Below are positions 10,283 through 18,985 of a stretch of 64,000 nt of DNA, piece by piece. The stretch is taken from the NCBI GenBank assembly GCA_012960035.1, contig DUBZ01000061.1:186001-250000 (forward strand), given 5' to 3'. The notes beneath the pieces are model-generated. The model was not told where the DNA came from. It worked only from the letters and a program-made list of their open reading frames with translations, and did no database searches. The stretch is from Myxococcales bacterium. GTDB taxonomy: Bacteria; Myxococcota_A; UBA9160; UBA4427. The translations under genes were made by a program, and so were the position numbers. Every line of letters begins with the position of its first letter. The first letter of the stretch is position 1.

Positions 10283-11533
10283 ATGGTACAACCGCCATTG
10301 ATGATGATTCGATTCGGTGATCATGAACTCGATGAAGAACGCTATTGGCTTCGGTTTTGCGGAGAACGTCTAGCGATTCGCCCCAAGGTCTTTGATCTGC
10401 TGGTGCTCCTCGTGCGACACCGACGGCGGGTCGTATTGCGTCGCGACATCGTTCTTGCGCTCTGGGGGACGACCGCCGTTGGGCCTGGGTCCCTTTCGGG
10501 GTTGGTCAATGAGTTGCGGCAGGTCTTGGGAGAGGGTGGCCGTGATCCATCTTTAATTCGCACGGTTCATGCACGCGGCTATCAGTTCATCGGTCTTGTC
10601 GAAGAAGACGGTGACACTAAATCGGCTCAACACGCGGAGCCGCTGGGCTTCGAGAGCAATGACTTTCTGCCTCACGAGATGGCTTCGATTCGAACATCAC
10701 TTGAGCGTGTGACTCATTACGGCGCCCGGGCGGTCTTAGTGCATGGACCATTGGTCGAGACGCGAGGAGCCTTTTTTGCGTCCGCCGGGAACATGTTGCT
10801 CGAACAGGGCTACCGCATCTGCCGAATGCCGGAAGGGGCGTGGGCCGAGACCTCGGACCTGGCTTTCCTGGACCGCGTGCTGACCGGATTGGTCGAATAT
10901 CATGGAATCGAGTTGTTGAGGTCCAAGCTACCGCCACGAGCTCACGAACTTTTCGAGAGGGGGGGAATGACCTCGGGATCCTGTCGTTTGACGTCGCCCG
11001 ATCCGCTCGTTGCGCGGCAATATCAGGGGCGAATCTTGCGAAGCACGGTGGAGTTGCTGAAGGCAATCGCCGACGAGTGTCCACTCGCACTGGTTTTTGA
11101 TCGAGACGAATTCTCCGCGGCAGAATGCACGGACACGCTGCCCGCTCTGCTGGACCTTCTCGGGCCCTCTCGCATTTTCATACTCGCCATGGCGGCACCC
11201 GCGGACGCAACAGCTGGGCCAGTCGCTGGCGTACATCCGACGGAGGCGACGATTGACGAGATCGAAATCCAACCAGAGGGGGTCGGTCGGTTGAATGTCA
11301 TGTTGGCGGCGCGAGGAATCGAGGCGCTGTCCGAGAGTCTCGCTGCCGCACTTGTCGCCCATGTTCGTCGTGACTCGGCCAGTCTCGAGTCGATCGTGCA
11401 TTGGCTGCGTTCGGAGCGGAATGGGGAACACGAAGTCGGGCAAACCGACGGAGAAAAATCCAGCGTACCGAGACCGCCTATGAGGCGTGTGGGGCCCGGC
11501 GACTCGGAGCGAAGATCTGGGATTGGGAGTTGA
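10283..11533 (+). CDS. winged-helix regulator with degenerate AAA-type domain
   Basis: Putative transcription regulator of 416 aa. Residues about 8-105 form an OmpR/CadC-type winged-helix domain: LDEERYWLRFCGERLAIRPK, then LLVLLVRHRRRVVLRRD, and the wing HARGYQFIG. Residues about 125-385 resemble the AAA_16-type ATPase often fused to such domains, but the P-loop position reads GPLVETRG with no GK[ST]. The Walker B-like strand is LALVFDRDE. The protein is thus probably not an ATPase. No transmembrane helix is seen, unlike CadC. No ribosome binding site is obvious at 10283, and ATGs at 10301 and 10304 are alternatives. The target genes are unknown; the TerB-like gene follows about 190 nt downstream. 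Confidence 0.7.
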   Translation: MVQPPLMMIRFGDHELDEERYWLRFCGERLAIRPKVFDLLVLLVRHRRRVVLRRDIVLALWGTTAVGPGSLSGLVNELRQVLGEGGRDPSLIRTVHARGYQFIGLVEEDGDTKSAQHAEPLGFESNDFLPHEMASIRTSLERVTHYGARAVLVHGPLVETRGAFFASAGNMLLEQGYRICRMPEGAWAETSDLAFLDRVLTGLVEYHGIELLRSKLPPRAHELFERGGMTSGSCRLTSPDPLVARQYQGRILRSTVELLKAIADECPLALVFDRDEFSAAECTDTLPALLDLLGPSRIFILAMAAPADATAGPVAGVHPTEATIDEIEIQPEGVGRLNVMLAARGIEALSESLAAALVAHVRRDSASLESIVHWLRSERNGEHEVGQTDGEKSSVPRPPMRRVGPGDSERRSGIGS

Positions 11534-11727
11534 TGTTGGGGTTGAGCGAATTCATGGCTGAGTGGATTCTTCTACAGACAAACATGATCTTGGGTCCGAA
11601 CTGACACGCTTGGGGTGGGTTCCAATCGATACTTCACACGATGAGCGGAGTGAATTAACACGCGGATCGTTTTTACTTGTTTCATAAAGATGACGGTGTG
11701 TCAGAATGTAAATGGGAGGTGATTGGC

Positions 11728-12270
11728 GTGAGTAATGTGATCCGTTTAAGCTCTTCGTTTACCAATGGCAATGCTGGTCGCGGAGCAAACCATAGACTCG
11801 AGCACGATGTGGAGCATGAGTTAGAATCCTCACATAGCGGTGTGGAGCACAGGGCTGGTCGCATCCCCCCACACCACGACCACGACGAGAATGTCTTCGC
11901 GCTTCGACCCGCCGCCGTTTCGTTTCTTCAAGAGGATGAGATGCTCAAGGAACTCGACCGACGCGACCGAATGCGTTTGGTCCAATTCGTTTGTTCGTTC
12001 GCCTGGGCGGATCTCGAAATTCAGCCGGAAGAACGCGTCTTCATTTCCCGTCTGATTAGGCGCCTGGATCTTGGGGAAGCCGAAGATCTCCAGGTCCAGC
12101 AATGGCTGGACCGGCCGCCCGAACTCGACGATCTCGATCCGACTTCGATTCCTGCAGCCCATAGGCGATTCTTTGTAGAAGCCATCGAGGGACTGATCAG
12201 CGCGGACGGCGAGATTGCAGAAGAGGAGCGCGACTCCTTCGTGATCTTCAAACAGCTCCTGCCGAGCTGA
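11728..12270 (+). CDS. TerB/DjlA-like domain protein with His-rich N-terminus
   Basis: Soluble protein of 180 aa. The C-terminal half (about 70-178) is a helical TerB-like domain: LVQFVCSFAWADLEIQPEE, then FFVEAIEGLISADGEIAEEE, the paired acidic helices typical of tellurite-resistance/DjlA-like TerB folds. The N-terminal region (about 20-60) is rich in His, Asp and Glu (HRLEHDVEHELESSH, PPHHDHDEN), a possible metal-binding tail. The GTG at 11728 is chosen because the near-perfect Shine-Dalgarno GGGAGGTGAT lies 4 to 13 nt upstream; an upstream TTG at 11677 has none. No tellurite operon is nearby, so a resistance role is not supported. Confidence 0.65.
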   Translation: MSNVIRLSSSFTNGNAGRGANHRLEHDVEHELESSHSGVEHRAGRIPPHHDHDENVFALRPAAVSFLQEDEMLKELDRRDRMRLVQFVCSFAWADLEIQPEERVFISRLIRRLDLGEAEDLQVQQWLDRPPELDDLDPTSIPAAHRRFFVEAIEGLISADGEIAEEERDSFVIFKQLLPS

Positions 12271-12321
12271 GCGTCGAGTACGGACGGGCCTTCGTGCCTG
12301 GCTCGCGAGCCGCCGATCCCG

Positions 12322-13284
12322 TCAGCGGCGTTCGGAATCGGTCTTTGAGACTCGGGGTGGGAGCGGAATCAATATCGAAGTCTCGTCGATGACCCGCTGA
12401 TAGCCGGGCCGTCGTTCGAGTGAGCGTTTTTCGAGCATGGGAATGCTCGCGAAGAGGAACATCGCGGTCATCGAGAGGGGCGCCCCAATGGCCCAGGCAG
12501 CCCAAGCCGGATCCGCGGACAGACCAAACAAGAACAGGCTCCACCAGATCAAGATCTCTCCCAGGTAGTTCGGGTGTCGCGAATAGCGCCAGAGGCCTGA
12601 TCGCAGAATCGCACCGGACTTCTTGTCGCTCCGCACGAAGGCGCGAAGTTGGCGGTCGGCCTGCCATTCAAACCAAACGCCCATGAGGCCGATGCCCAGG
12701 GCCAATAGGTCGATCCAGCCGGGTTCGTGTCCGCTGTTGAGGAAGGCCGGAAATGCGGCGGCCAATCCGGCGAAGACGATCAGGGTCGGAAAGAGATGAA
12801 TACCACCGAGGCTGATGGCCCAGTAGAAGCGTGGCGACATCTCTCGGAAATTGACATAGCGCCAGTCTTCGTGGTCGAGGCCTGACCAGCCTCGCGCCCA
12901 GTTGAACGTGAGTCGCATTCCCCATGCGACGATCACGCCGAAGACAGCCCAAGTCCGGAGCGTTGGCGCGCCGGTCGGCGTCACGTTCATCCAGTAGAGG
13001 AAGATCGCGATGGGGCCCAGGCTCCAATAGGGGTCATAGAAGCTCGAGTTGTCATGGGCGACGCTCCAGCCAAAGATCACGAACGTGGCGACGAGATTGG
13101 CCGCGAGGGTGCGGTAGAGCAGGCTTTCTATAGAGATAACGGGCACGAGGGCCAGAGTGGCCCAGGCTGCGGCCAGGGCGCTCAGGTAGGCCATCGTGAC
13201 GAGGATGAGACCTCGGCGTTTGCGCCTTTGTGAATTAGCCGCGCCATTCTCGTTCGAGGCAACTGCGTCGCCAGTCGCTTCCAT
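12322..13284 (-). CDS. DUF1295 membrane protein (steroid 5-alpha-reductase/ICMT-like)
   Basis: Integral membrane protein of 320 aa with about seven hydrophobic segments. It carries the DUF1295 hallmark FYDPYWSLGP near residue 83 and the C-terminal RYSRHPNYLGEILIWWSLFLFG, the conserved NAD(P)H- or SAM-site region shared with 3-oxo-5-alpha-steroid dehydrogenases and isoprenylcysteine methyltransferases. The reaction is unknown for most members. AAGGAAG lies about 9 nt before the start. Only 15 nt separate it from the upstream acyl-CoA ligase gene, so the pair is probably an operon, which would fit a lipid or sterol-like substrate. Confidence 0.82.
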   Translation of the reverse strand: MEATGDAVASNENGAANSQRRKRRGLILVTMAYLSALAAAWATLALVPVISIESLLYRTLAANLVATFVIFGWSVAHDNSSFYDPYWSLGPIAIFLYWMNVTPTGAPTLRTWAVFGVIVAWGMRLTFNWARGWSGLDHEDWRYVNFREMSPRFYWAISLGGIHLFPTLIVFAGLAAAFPAFLNSGHEPGWIDLLALGIGLMGVWFEWQADRQLRAFVRSDKKSGAILRSGLWRYSRHPNYLGEILIWWSLFLFGLSADPAWAAWAIGAPLSMTAMFLFASIPMLEKRSLERRPGYQRVIDETSILIPLPPRVSKTDSERR

Positions 13285-13299
13285 GGGCAGAGCTTCCTT

Positions 13300-14886
13300 T
13301 CAGTTGATGCGGCGGTCGCCATCCCAGAAACTTTCGCGCAGTTTGAATTTTTGGAGTTTGCCGGTGACCGTTCGTGGGAGTGCGTCGACGAATCGAATCT
13401 GGGTCGGGCATTTGAAATGCGCCATTCGGTCGCGACAGAAAGTGATCAATACTTCCTCGCTCGTGTCTGCGCTTGCACCTGCGTCGTCACGCTTGACGAC
13501 CAACGCGACTGGCGTCTCGCCCCATTTCTCGTGTGGGATTCCGATGACCGCACATTCCAGGACGCCGGGATGCTGATACAAGCAATCCTCGATTTCGGGA
13601 CTGCTGATGTTCTCGCCGCCTGAGATGATCATGTCCTTTTTACGATCGACGATGTGGATGTTTTCAAACTCGTCCCAGACCGCGAGGTCACCGGTATGGA
13701 AATAGCCGTCGTAGACCGCCTCGGCCGTTTGGTCCGGCTGCTCGTAATAGCCCGCGAAGACGACGTTGGATCGGGCGCAGATTTCGCCGACCGCCTTGCC
13801 GTCTTTGGCAACCGGCTCGCCGTCCTCCCCCAGGACCTTCAGGTCGACACCGAGACCCGCGACACCGGCGCGTGCGCGCCTCGGCCAATCCTGCTTGGAC
13901 GTCGTGGCATCGGGGCGGGAGACTGTCAGGAGCGGAGCGGTCTCGGTCAGTCCGTAGAGTTGGATGAATTCAAATCCCAACTCGGTCTCTAGCCTTTCGA
14001 TGAAGGCAGCGGGGGGCGGAGCACCAGCCACGACGAACCGCGGAGAGGAATCAATCTGGAACCGCTCTTTGTCGGGATAGTCGAGAACGGTTCGCAGCAC
14101 CGCCGGCGCCATGCACGCGAAGGTGATGTTTTCTTCGGCCAGCAATCGGTAGATCTCTTCAGCGTCGATCGCCCGAAGGATGACGTGCGTGCCCGCCATA
14201 CCCGTCAGGGCATAAACGCCTCCCCAGCCATTGCAGTGGAACATCGGGAGAGTCCACAATTCGATGTCATCGTGGTGAATGCTCATGTGCGCGATCATGT
14301 TGTAAGCGTTCAGATAACAATTGCGATGCGTCATCATGACGCCCTTGGGACGACTTGTCGTACCGGACGTGTAGTTGATCGAGACCAGGTCGTTTTCCGA
14401 GATGTCGGGTAAGTGGGGTTTGGTTGGGCTTGCCTGATCCAGCAGGGCGTTCCAGGACAGCCAGCCTTCAGAGGGCTCTCCATCGTCCTGGGCGACGACC
14501 CAATGCTTCACGTTCGGTAGGGCGCTTCGGATTTCGTCTACGACGGGCACGTATTCCCAGTCGACAAGGACTGCCGAGACGCCCGCATGATTGAGAATAT
14601 ACTCGTGGTCGGCCGCGACGAGTCGGTAGTTCAGCGGGACGAGAACGATGCCGATCTGCGCGGTTGCGTAGAAACTCTCGAGAAAGAAATGAGAGTTTGG
14701 ACTCAGGATGCAGACGCGATCCCCACGCTCAAGTCCGAGCGCGAGAAGTGCGTTCGAGAGCCGGTCGACGCGTTCATCGAGTTCGCGATAGCTGAAGCGA
14801 TTCTCGGCATCGACGACCGCGGTCTTATCGGGATAGAGGGCGACGGCGCGGCGCAAGAAATCGGTGACGAGTAGGGGGACTTCCAT
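13300..14886 (-). CDS. AMP-dependent acyl-CoA synthetase
   Basis: Adenylate-forming ligase of 528 aa, ANL superfamily. Visible motifs include the ATP/AMP loop SINYTSGTTSRPKGVMMTHRN, split here as YTSGTTSRPKG, the QLYGLTETAP motif, the GYFHTGDLAVWDE motif, DRKKDMIISGGENISSPEIE at the hinge, and the C-terminal PRTVTGKLQKFKLRE containing the catalytic lysine. It is closest to medium/long-chain fatty-acid or related acyl-CoA ligases. I placed the start at 14886 (MEVPLLVTDFLRRA) because family members begin there and AAAGGAT lies about 10 nt upstream; the ATG at 14955 is a longer alternative. It leads a two-gene unit with the DUF1295 gene. Confidence 0.88.
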   Translation of the reverse strand: MEVPLLVTDFLRRAVALYPDKTAVVDAENRFSYRELDERVDRLSNALLALGLERGDRVCILSPNSHFFLESFYATAQIGIVLVPLNYRLVAADHEYILNHAGVSAVLVDWEYVPVVDEIRSALPNVKHWVVAQDDGEPSEGWLSWNALLDQASPTKPHLPDISENDLVSINYTSGTTSRPKGVMMTHRNCYLNAYNMIAHMSIHHDDIELWTLPMFHCNGWGGVYALTGMAGTHVILRAIDAEEIYRLLAEENITFACMAPAVLRTVLDYPDKERFQIDSSPRFVVAGAPPPAAFIERLETELGFEFIQLYGLTETAPLLTVSRPDATTSKQDWPRRARAGVAGLGVDLKVLGEDGEPVAKDGKAVGEICARSNVVFAGYYEQPDQTAEAVYDGYFHTGDLAVWDEFENIHIVDRKKDMIISGGENISSPEIEDCLYQHPGVLECAVIGIPHEKWGETPVALVVKRDDAGASADTSEEVLITFCRDRMAHFKCPTQIRFVDALPRTVTGKLQKFKLRESFWDGDRRIN

Positions 14887-15169
14887 CGATTGCGGATCCT
14901 TTTTGAGCGGGTCGTTTGCTCGGCCCGAGGTGTCCAGGCCGATCAGTGTAGTCATCCCGAATCGAACCGGGGAGACCGATTGAGGCGACGTTGGATGTTT
15001 CCAGCCGACTCGAGGCGGGCTGGGCTGCTAGCATTCGAATCGAGGGGCGACATTTCGCAAGCCGCTAGATGGCGAATGAAACCGAAGCGACTTTTTTGAC
15101 GACTTTTTTGAGGGTGTGTACAGCGTGCAGAACGTGAGTGAGCAGGTAATTGGGGGCGGAATTCGAATC

Positions 15170-15739
15170 ATGGCCGATCAGACTGAAAAACCGGAGGCCC
15201 AGGAGAGTATTGGGCTTCGAATGCTGCAGACCCGAACGGTCCTGATCTCAGGCCAGGTCGACGAGAAGCTGGCCGAAAAGACGATGATGCAGCTCTTGAT
15301 TCTCGATGCGGAGAATCACGATCCGATCCGGGTGATGATCACGTCTCAAGGCGGTCACGTGGATTCCGGCTTCGCCATTCATGACATGCTGCGATTCATC
15401 GAATCGCCGATCACGACGATCGGCGCGGGCTGGGTGGCGAGCATCGCCGTGCCGATTCTCTTCGGCGCTTCGAAGGAAAGACGCTTCTCGCTCCCCCATA
15501 CCCGATTCTTGTTGCACCAGCCCACAGGCGGAGCGGGCGGGCAGGCCACCGATATCCGAATCGAGGCGGAAGAGATTCTCAAGGTCCGCGATCGACTCAA
15601 TGGCCTCATCGCCAGTGAGACCGGCCAAGACCTCGAACGTGTGACGAAAGACAGCGATCGTAATTTCTGGATGGATGCCGAAGAGGCTAAGGTCTACGGC
15701 TTGGTCGGCCAGGTCGTGACGAGCGCCACTGAGATCTAA
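15170..15739 (+). CDS. clpP: ClpP-type serine protease subunit
   Basis: Clp protease proteolytic subunit homologue, 189 aa, cytosolic. The nucleophile serine is S91 in GWVASIAVPI, and the histidine is H116 in FLLHQPTGG. Alignment of the segment DSDRNFWMDAEEAKVYGLV to Escherichia coli ClpP puts an asparagine (N165) where the catalytic aspartate is expected; D161 and D163 are close by. SPGG at the oxyanion loop reads SQGG here. The ATG at 15170 begins MADQTEK, as in related proteins; GTG starts at 15116 or 15134 would add up to 18 residues. No clpX, clpA or tig gene is adjacent, so this is likely a second, stand-alone ClpP paralogue. Confidence 0.85.
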   Translation: MADQTEKPEAQESIGLRMLQTRTVLISGQVDEKLAEKTMMQLLILDAENHDPIRVMITSQGGHVDSGFAIHDMLRFIESPITTIGAGWVASIAVPILFGASKERRFSLPHTRFLLHQPTGGAGGQATDIRIEAEEILKVRDRLNGLIASETGQDLERVTKDSDRNFWMDAEEAKVYGLVGQVVTSATEI

Positions 15740-15748
15740 GAAATCCGA

Positions 15749-16078
15749 TCAGAGCGCGAAGCTCTCGCCACAACCACAGGTCTCACTCGCATTCGGATTT
15801 TGGATCTTGAATCCGGGGTCGTTCAGTTCTTCGCTGAAATCGATTGTGATGTCGTCGAGAAAAGTCGCGCTCTCGGCATCGACGAAGACGCGGAGTCCGA
15901 AGAATTCCATCTCGGTGTCGTCGTCGCCTCGGATCTCGTCAAAGAGCAATTCGTATCGCATCCCGCTGCAGCCACCATTGCGAACGGCGACTCGCAGCGC
16001 TCCCTTTGGTTGGGCGCTGGCAGCGAGCAGTTTCTTCGCCTTTTCGGCGGCGGACTCTGTTAGGTCTAGGAGGGCCAT
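15749..16078 (-). CDS. HesB/IscA-type iron-sulfur cluster carrier
   Basis: A-type carrier protein of 109 aa that receives and hands on Fe-S clusters. The three ligand cysteines are present: one in GGCSGMRYELLFDE and two in the C-terminal CGCGESF. The family length is 105-120 aa. AAAGGA lies 8 nt before the ATG. The gene overlaps the 3' end of the upstream Rrf2-family gene by 13 nt, so the two are translationally linked and form an Fe-S homeostasis unit. No iscS, iscU or suf gene is in the window. Whether it is IscA, ErpA or SufA by function cannot be decided. Confidence 0.9.
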   Translation of the reverse strand: MALLDLTESAAEKAKKLLAASAQPKGALRVAVRNGGCSGMRYELLFDEIRGDDDTEMEFFGLRVFVDAESATFLDDITIDFSEELNDPGFKIQNPNASETCGCGESFAL

Positions 16079-16581
16079 GGAGCGGTCCTTTCGTTGAGCG
16101 GATTCGATTGTCCGTGGGAAACCTTCGAGACGACGGGCAGGGCGATTCGATCCGGTTGGTCGAGGGAACCGGCGCAGAGTTCCTCGAGGGTGGTTCCCGA
16201 GAGTTGCTGTCGGATCTCATCGCCCAGCCGTCGCCAGAGAGATGAGATCGCACAATCCGTCGTCCGCCGGCAGTCGATCCGGTCACCGGGTTCACAATCA
16301 CAGGTCGTCGTCGGCAAAAATATTTCGTCCAGCGCCTGGGTTGCATCCCAGACAGTGATCTCTTCGGCTGGTCGGGCGAGCAGATACCCGCCCGCCACCC
16401 CTCGCTTGCTCAGGACGAGCTTGGCGAGGCGTAACTGCCGCATGAGCTTCGCGGCGTAGACAGCTGAAATGCCTTCGCATTCGGCGATGCGGGTGATCGG
16501 CACGGGAGCGCCTATCCTGCCTTCGAGAGCGACTCGCAGCAGGCATCGGAGTCCTGCTTCTTCGCGTGCGAGGAGATGCAT
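16066..16581 (-). CDS. Rrf2-family transcriptional regulator (IscR-like)
   Basis: Winged-helix regulator of 171 aa. The N-terminus MHLLAREEAGLRCLLRVALEG and the recognition region ISAVYAAKLMRQLRLAKLVLSKRG, then GGYLLARP, are typical of Rrf2. A Cys cluster follows, CDCEPGDRIDCRRTTDC, consistent with an Fe-S cluster site as in IscR or NsrR. The start at 16581 is chosen from family alignment; the frame extends further upstream with non-family residues. The gene precedes and overlaps the HesB/IscA gene and is divergent from moaA, whose product is also an Fe-S enzyme. Autoregulation through the 56-bp divergent gap is likely but inferred. Confidence 0.85.
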   Translation of the reverse strand: MHLLAREEAGLRCLLRVALEGRIGAPVPITRIAECEGISAVYAAKLMRQLRLAKLVLSKRGVAGGYLLARPAEEITVWDATQALDEIFLPTTTCDCEPGDRIDCRRTTDCAISSLWRRLGDEIRQQLSGTTLEELCAGSLDQPDRIALPVVSKVSHGQSNPLNERTAPWPS

Positions 16582-16603
16582 TGGATCGATCCTACGATAG
16601 AAT

Positions 16604-16613
16604 ACCAATTGGT
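16604..16613. promoter_or_regulatory. palindrome accaattggt, candidate Rrf2 operator
   Basis: A perfect 10-bp palindrome sits between the divergent starts of the Rrf2 gene (16581) and moaA (16638), within an AT-richer stretch than its surroundings. Rrf2 proteins often bind palindromes in their own promoter. Assignment as an operator is inference from position. Confidence 0.35.
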
Positions 16614-16637
16614 CAAGATTAGGAGCCACCCCCCGCT

Positions 16638-17768
16638 TTGCCGACGCAGTCCACGACTCCCACATCACTCACGCCGCCCACGTTAGATCGTCCTGAGGCC
16701 ATCACCGACCGGTTGGGTCGCCCGCTGCGCGATCTTCGGATTTCGGTGACCGACCGATGCAACTTTCGTTGTCGGTATTGCATGCCGGCGGAACTCTTCG
16801 GCGAGAAATACGCGTTCCTGCCAAGAGACGAGATCCTCAGCTTCGAGGAGATCGAGCGTCTGGTCGGACTCTTCGTGGGTTTCGGCGTCGAGAAGATTCG
16901 TATCACCGGCGGCGAGCCCCTCCTACGACACGACGTGACCAGCCTTATCGAACGGTTGGTGGATGTCGGATCGGCAAGCTCCGCGTCCGATTCGCCATCC
17001 GGAGCCGTCCCGCGTCGTCCCCTCGACATTGCCATGACGACGAACGGCAGCCTGCTTCCGCGCTTCGCCAAATCACTCGCGGAGGCTGGCCTTTCCCGAA
17101 TCACGGTTTCGCTCGACAGTCTCGATCCCGAGACTTTCCATCGCACGAACGGAGAACGCTTCGACGTCGCCCGAGTACTCGAAGGCATCGCCGCAGCCGA
17201 GGACGCCGGATTCGACCAGTTGAAGATCAACTGTGTCGTCCAGCACGGCGTGAACGACGATGGATTAATCGAACTGGCGGAGCATTTCCGCGGAACCGGT
17301 CATACGCTTCGCTTCATCGAGTTCATGGACGTCGGCACCCGCAATGAATGGCAAATGGACGAAGTCGTCGAAGGCGCTGAGATCATCGAGCGAATTGGTG
17401 CAGTCCTGCCCGTCGAGCCCGTTCGGCCTGGTTATGCCGGCGAGGTTGCGAAGCGTTGGCGTTATGCGGACGGCAGCGGAGAAATCGGTGTCATCACCAG
17501 CGTGTCCTCACCGTTTTGCGGGGACTGCAGTCGCGCGCGACTCACGACCGAAGGAGCGCTCGTGACGTGTTTGTTCGCCGATGGCGGAACCGATCTTCGC
17601 GGCCCGATGCGCGCCGGCGCCGACGACGACGCACTGCGCGAAATCATCGCCTCGACCTGGGCCGGCCGGCAAGATCGCTACAGCGAAGAACGCCAGGGGC
17701 TGCTTCAGATCGAAGGGGCAGGGGAGCAAAAGCGCGAGCGCGTCGAGATGTATCAAATCGGGGGGTAG
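16638..17768 (+). CDS. moaA: GTP 3',8-cyclase MoaA (molybdenum cofactor biosynthesis)
   Basis: Radical SAM enzyme of 376 aa catalysing the first step of molybdopterin synthesis with MoaC. The N-terminal 4Fe-4S motif is C41-C45-C48 (CNFRCRYC). The C-terminal cluster cysteines are in FCGDCSRARLTTEG followed by VTCLF, and the protein ends in the diagnostic GG dipeptide. A TAG in frame at 16620 and the absence of ATG or GTG before the radical SAM core make TTG at 16638 the only ordinary start; AGGAG lies 12 nt before it. Residues 115-125 contain a short Ser-rich insertion. Other mo genes are not in the window. Confidence 0.94.
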   Translation: MPTQSTTPTSLTPPTLDRPEAITDRLGRPLRDLRISVTDRCNFRCRYCMPAELFGEKYAFLPRDEILSFEEIERLVGLFVGFGVEKIRITGGEPLLRHDVTSLIERLVDVGSASSASDSPSGAVPRRPLDIAMTTNGSLLPRFAKSLAEAGLSRITVSLDSLDPETFHRTNGERFDVARVLEGIAAAEDAGFDQLKINCVVQHGVNDDGLIELAEHFRGTGHTLRFIEFMDVGTRNEWQMDEVVEGAEIIERIGAVLPVEPVRPGYAGEVAKRWRYADGSGEIGVITSVSSPFCGDCSRARLTTEGALVTCLFADGGTDLRGPMRAGADDDALREIIASTWAGRQDRYSEERQGLLQIEGAGEQKRERVEMYQIGG

Positions 17769-17917
17769 GTCGACTGAGATCCCATCGAGTTGGGGTCGAA
17801 CTCGCGGTTGTTCATCCGGGCTCGGCCGTGCGTCCAAGTCGCGCCGTAATCTACTCGGCGGAATCTTCTCGCACCGAGGGTGATCTTTCATGGCCCGGGT
17901 GCAATCGGGGGATCGTG

Positions 17918-18949
17918 ATGTCGTCGCTCGTCGTAGCCGGACTCTCAGCGGCTCCTGCCGTAGGGCTAATCGTTTGGTGGTTGATCGAGAGCCGCAAACG
18001 AATGCGACACAGCGTCGCGCCGGGCTATCACGGTGAACTCGAGTTCCCTCATGATGAGCCCTTTGAGCTCTACCACAACGCTCTTTCACTTTGCTCCATG
18101 AAGACGCGAGTCTGTTTGGCGGAACTCGGCATTGCCTACAAGAGCCATCACATCGATTTGATCGAGACGGGTGCTTACGAGAATATTCGACCGAAGCTAC
18201 TCGACGTGAATCCGGGCGGAACGGTGCCCGTGCTCTTGCATCACGGTCATCCGATTTATGAGTCTCATGAACAGATCCGTTATGCCGCGAAATGCGCGCC
18301 GGCGGATGCGCCTTCCCTGGTTCCGGGCGAGCCCGCTCTGCGAGAAGAAATGGAGCAGTGGGTGGATCGTTCGTCTCTGACGACCGACCCACTGAAGAAT
18401 GCCGAAAAGAGTGCGGGCAACGCTGTGCCTGGACTGACCCTGCCGCTTTTCTGCACGATGATCGAAAAGATCTCGTATTGGCGCATCGCGGAGGGATTGC
18501 TTTTTCATTTCGACAAGATGCGACCCATGATGTTCATGCTGCTCAAGTTACGGGGAATCGGGAAGCTCGCTGGGATGGCACCGGTTGCGAAATTGATTGG
18601 TCGTAGCCGGCGAGCGCTAGACGTTCATCTCGATGCCCTGGAAGCGCGACTTGAGAAGAGTGGCGGTCCGTGGATTCTGGGGGACTCTTTTACGCTCGCA
18701 GATGTCAGCTGGCTCGTCATTTTCGAACGTCTGCGGCAAGCGAATACCGAGGACGTATTTCTCAGTGGCACCCTTCGTCCGCAGACGACCGCCTATTGGG
18801 AACGATTGAAGTCGCGACCCTCCTATGTCGAAGCCATTCTGTCTCATTCACATCCACTCATCGAATTTGGGCGCAGCCGGATCGGGAAGGCGAAGGCAGA
18901 GAGCCCGGCGCTTCGCGAATGCCTGGAGGGGAGCGCGGCCAATGGGTGA
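17918..18949 (+). CDS. membrane-anchored glutathione S-transferase-like protein
   Basis: Protein of 343 aa with an N-terminal hydrophobic helix (about 4-24, MSSLVVAGLSAAPAVGLIVW) and then a GST fold. The thioredoxin-like N domain runs about 45-125 (YHNALSLCSMKTRVCLAELG; VNPGGTVPVLLH; YESHEQIRYAA) and the helical C domain from about 135 (LEKSGGPWILGDSFTLADVSW). The N-terminal anchor is unusual for bacterial GSTs. GGGGGA lies 6 nt before the ATG. The frame is open upstream to 17456 but that part is antisense-like and overlaps moaA. Substrate is unknown; the following PLP-enzyme gene is 36 nt away and may be cotranscribed. Confidence 0.78.
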   Translation: MSSLVVAGLSAAPAVGLIVWWLIESRKRMRHSVAPGYHGELEFPHDEPFELYHNALSLCSMKTRVCLAELGIAYKSHHIDLIETGAYENIRPKLLDVNPGGTVPVLLHHGHPIYESHEQIRYAAKCAPADAPSLVPGEPALREEMEQWVDRSSLTTDPLKNAEKSAGNAVPGLTLPLFCTMIEKISYWRIAEGLLFHFDKMRPMMFMLLKLRGIGKLAGMAPVAKLIGRSRRALDVHLDALEARLEKSGGPWILGDSFTLADVSWLVIFERLRQANTEDVFLSGTLRPQTTAYWERLKSRPSYVEAILSHSHPLIEFGRSRIGKAKAESPALRECLEGSAANG

Positions 18950-18985
18950 TCGCGGCTGCTGGATGGCCTGTTTGACGGAGATCGA

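Noticed and set aside
11728..12270. Tellurite resistance function
   Set aside because: Only a TerB-like domain is present; no terC, terD or terZ neighbours exist.
17508..18392. Minus-strand open frame of 294 codons
   Set aside because: It is antisense to moaA and the GST-like gene, both well supported, and is rich in Arg as expected for a shadow frame in GC-rich DNA.
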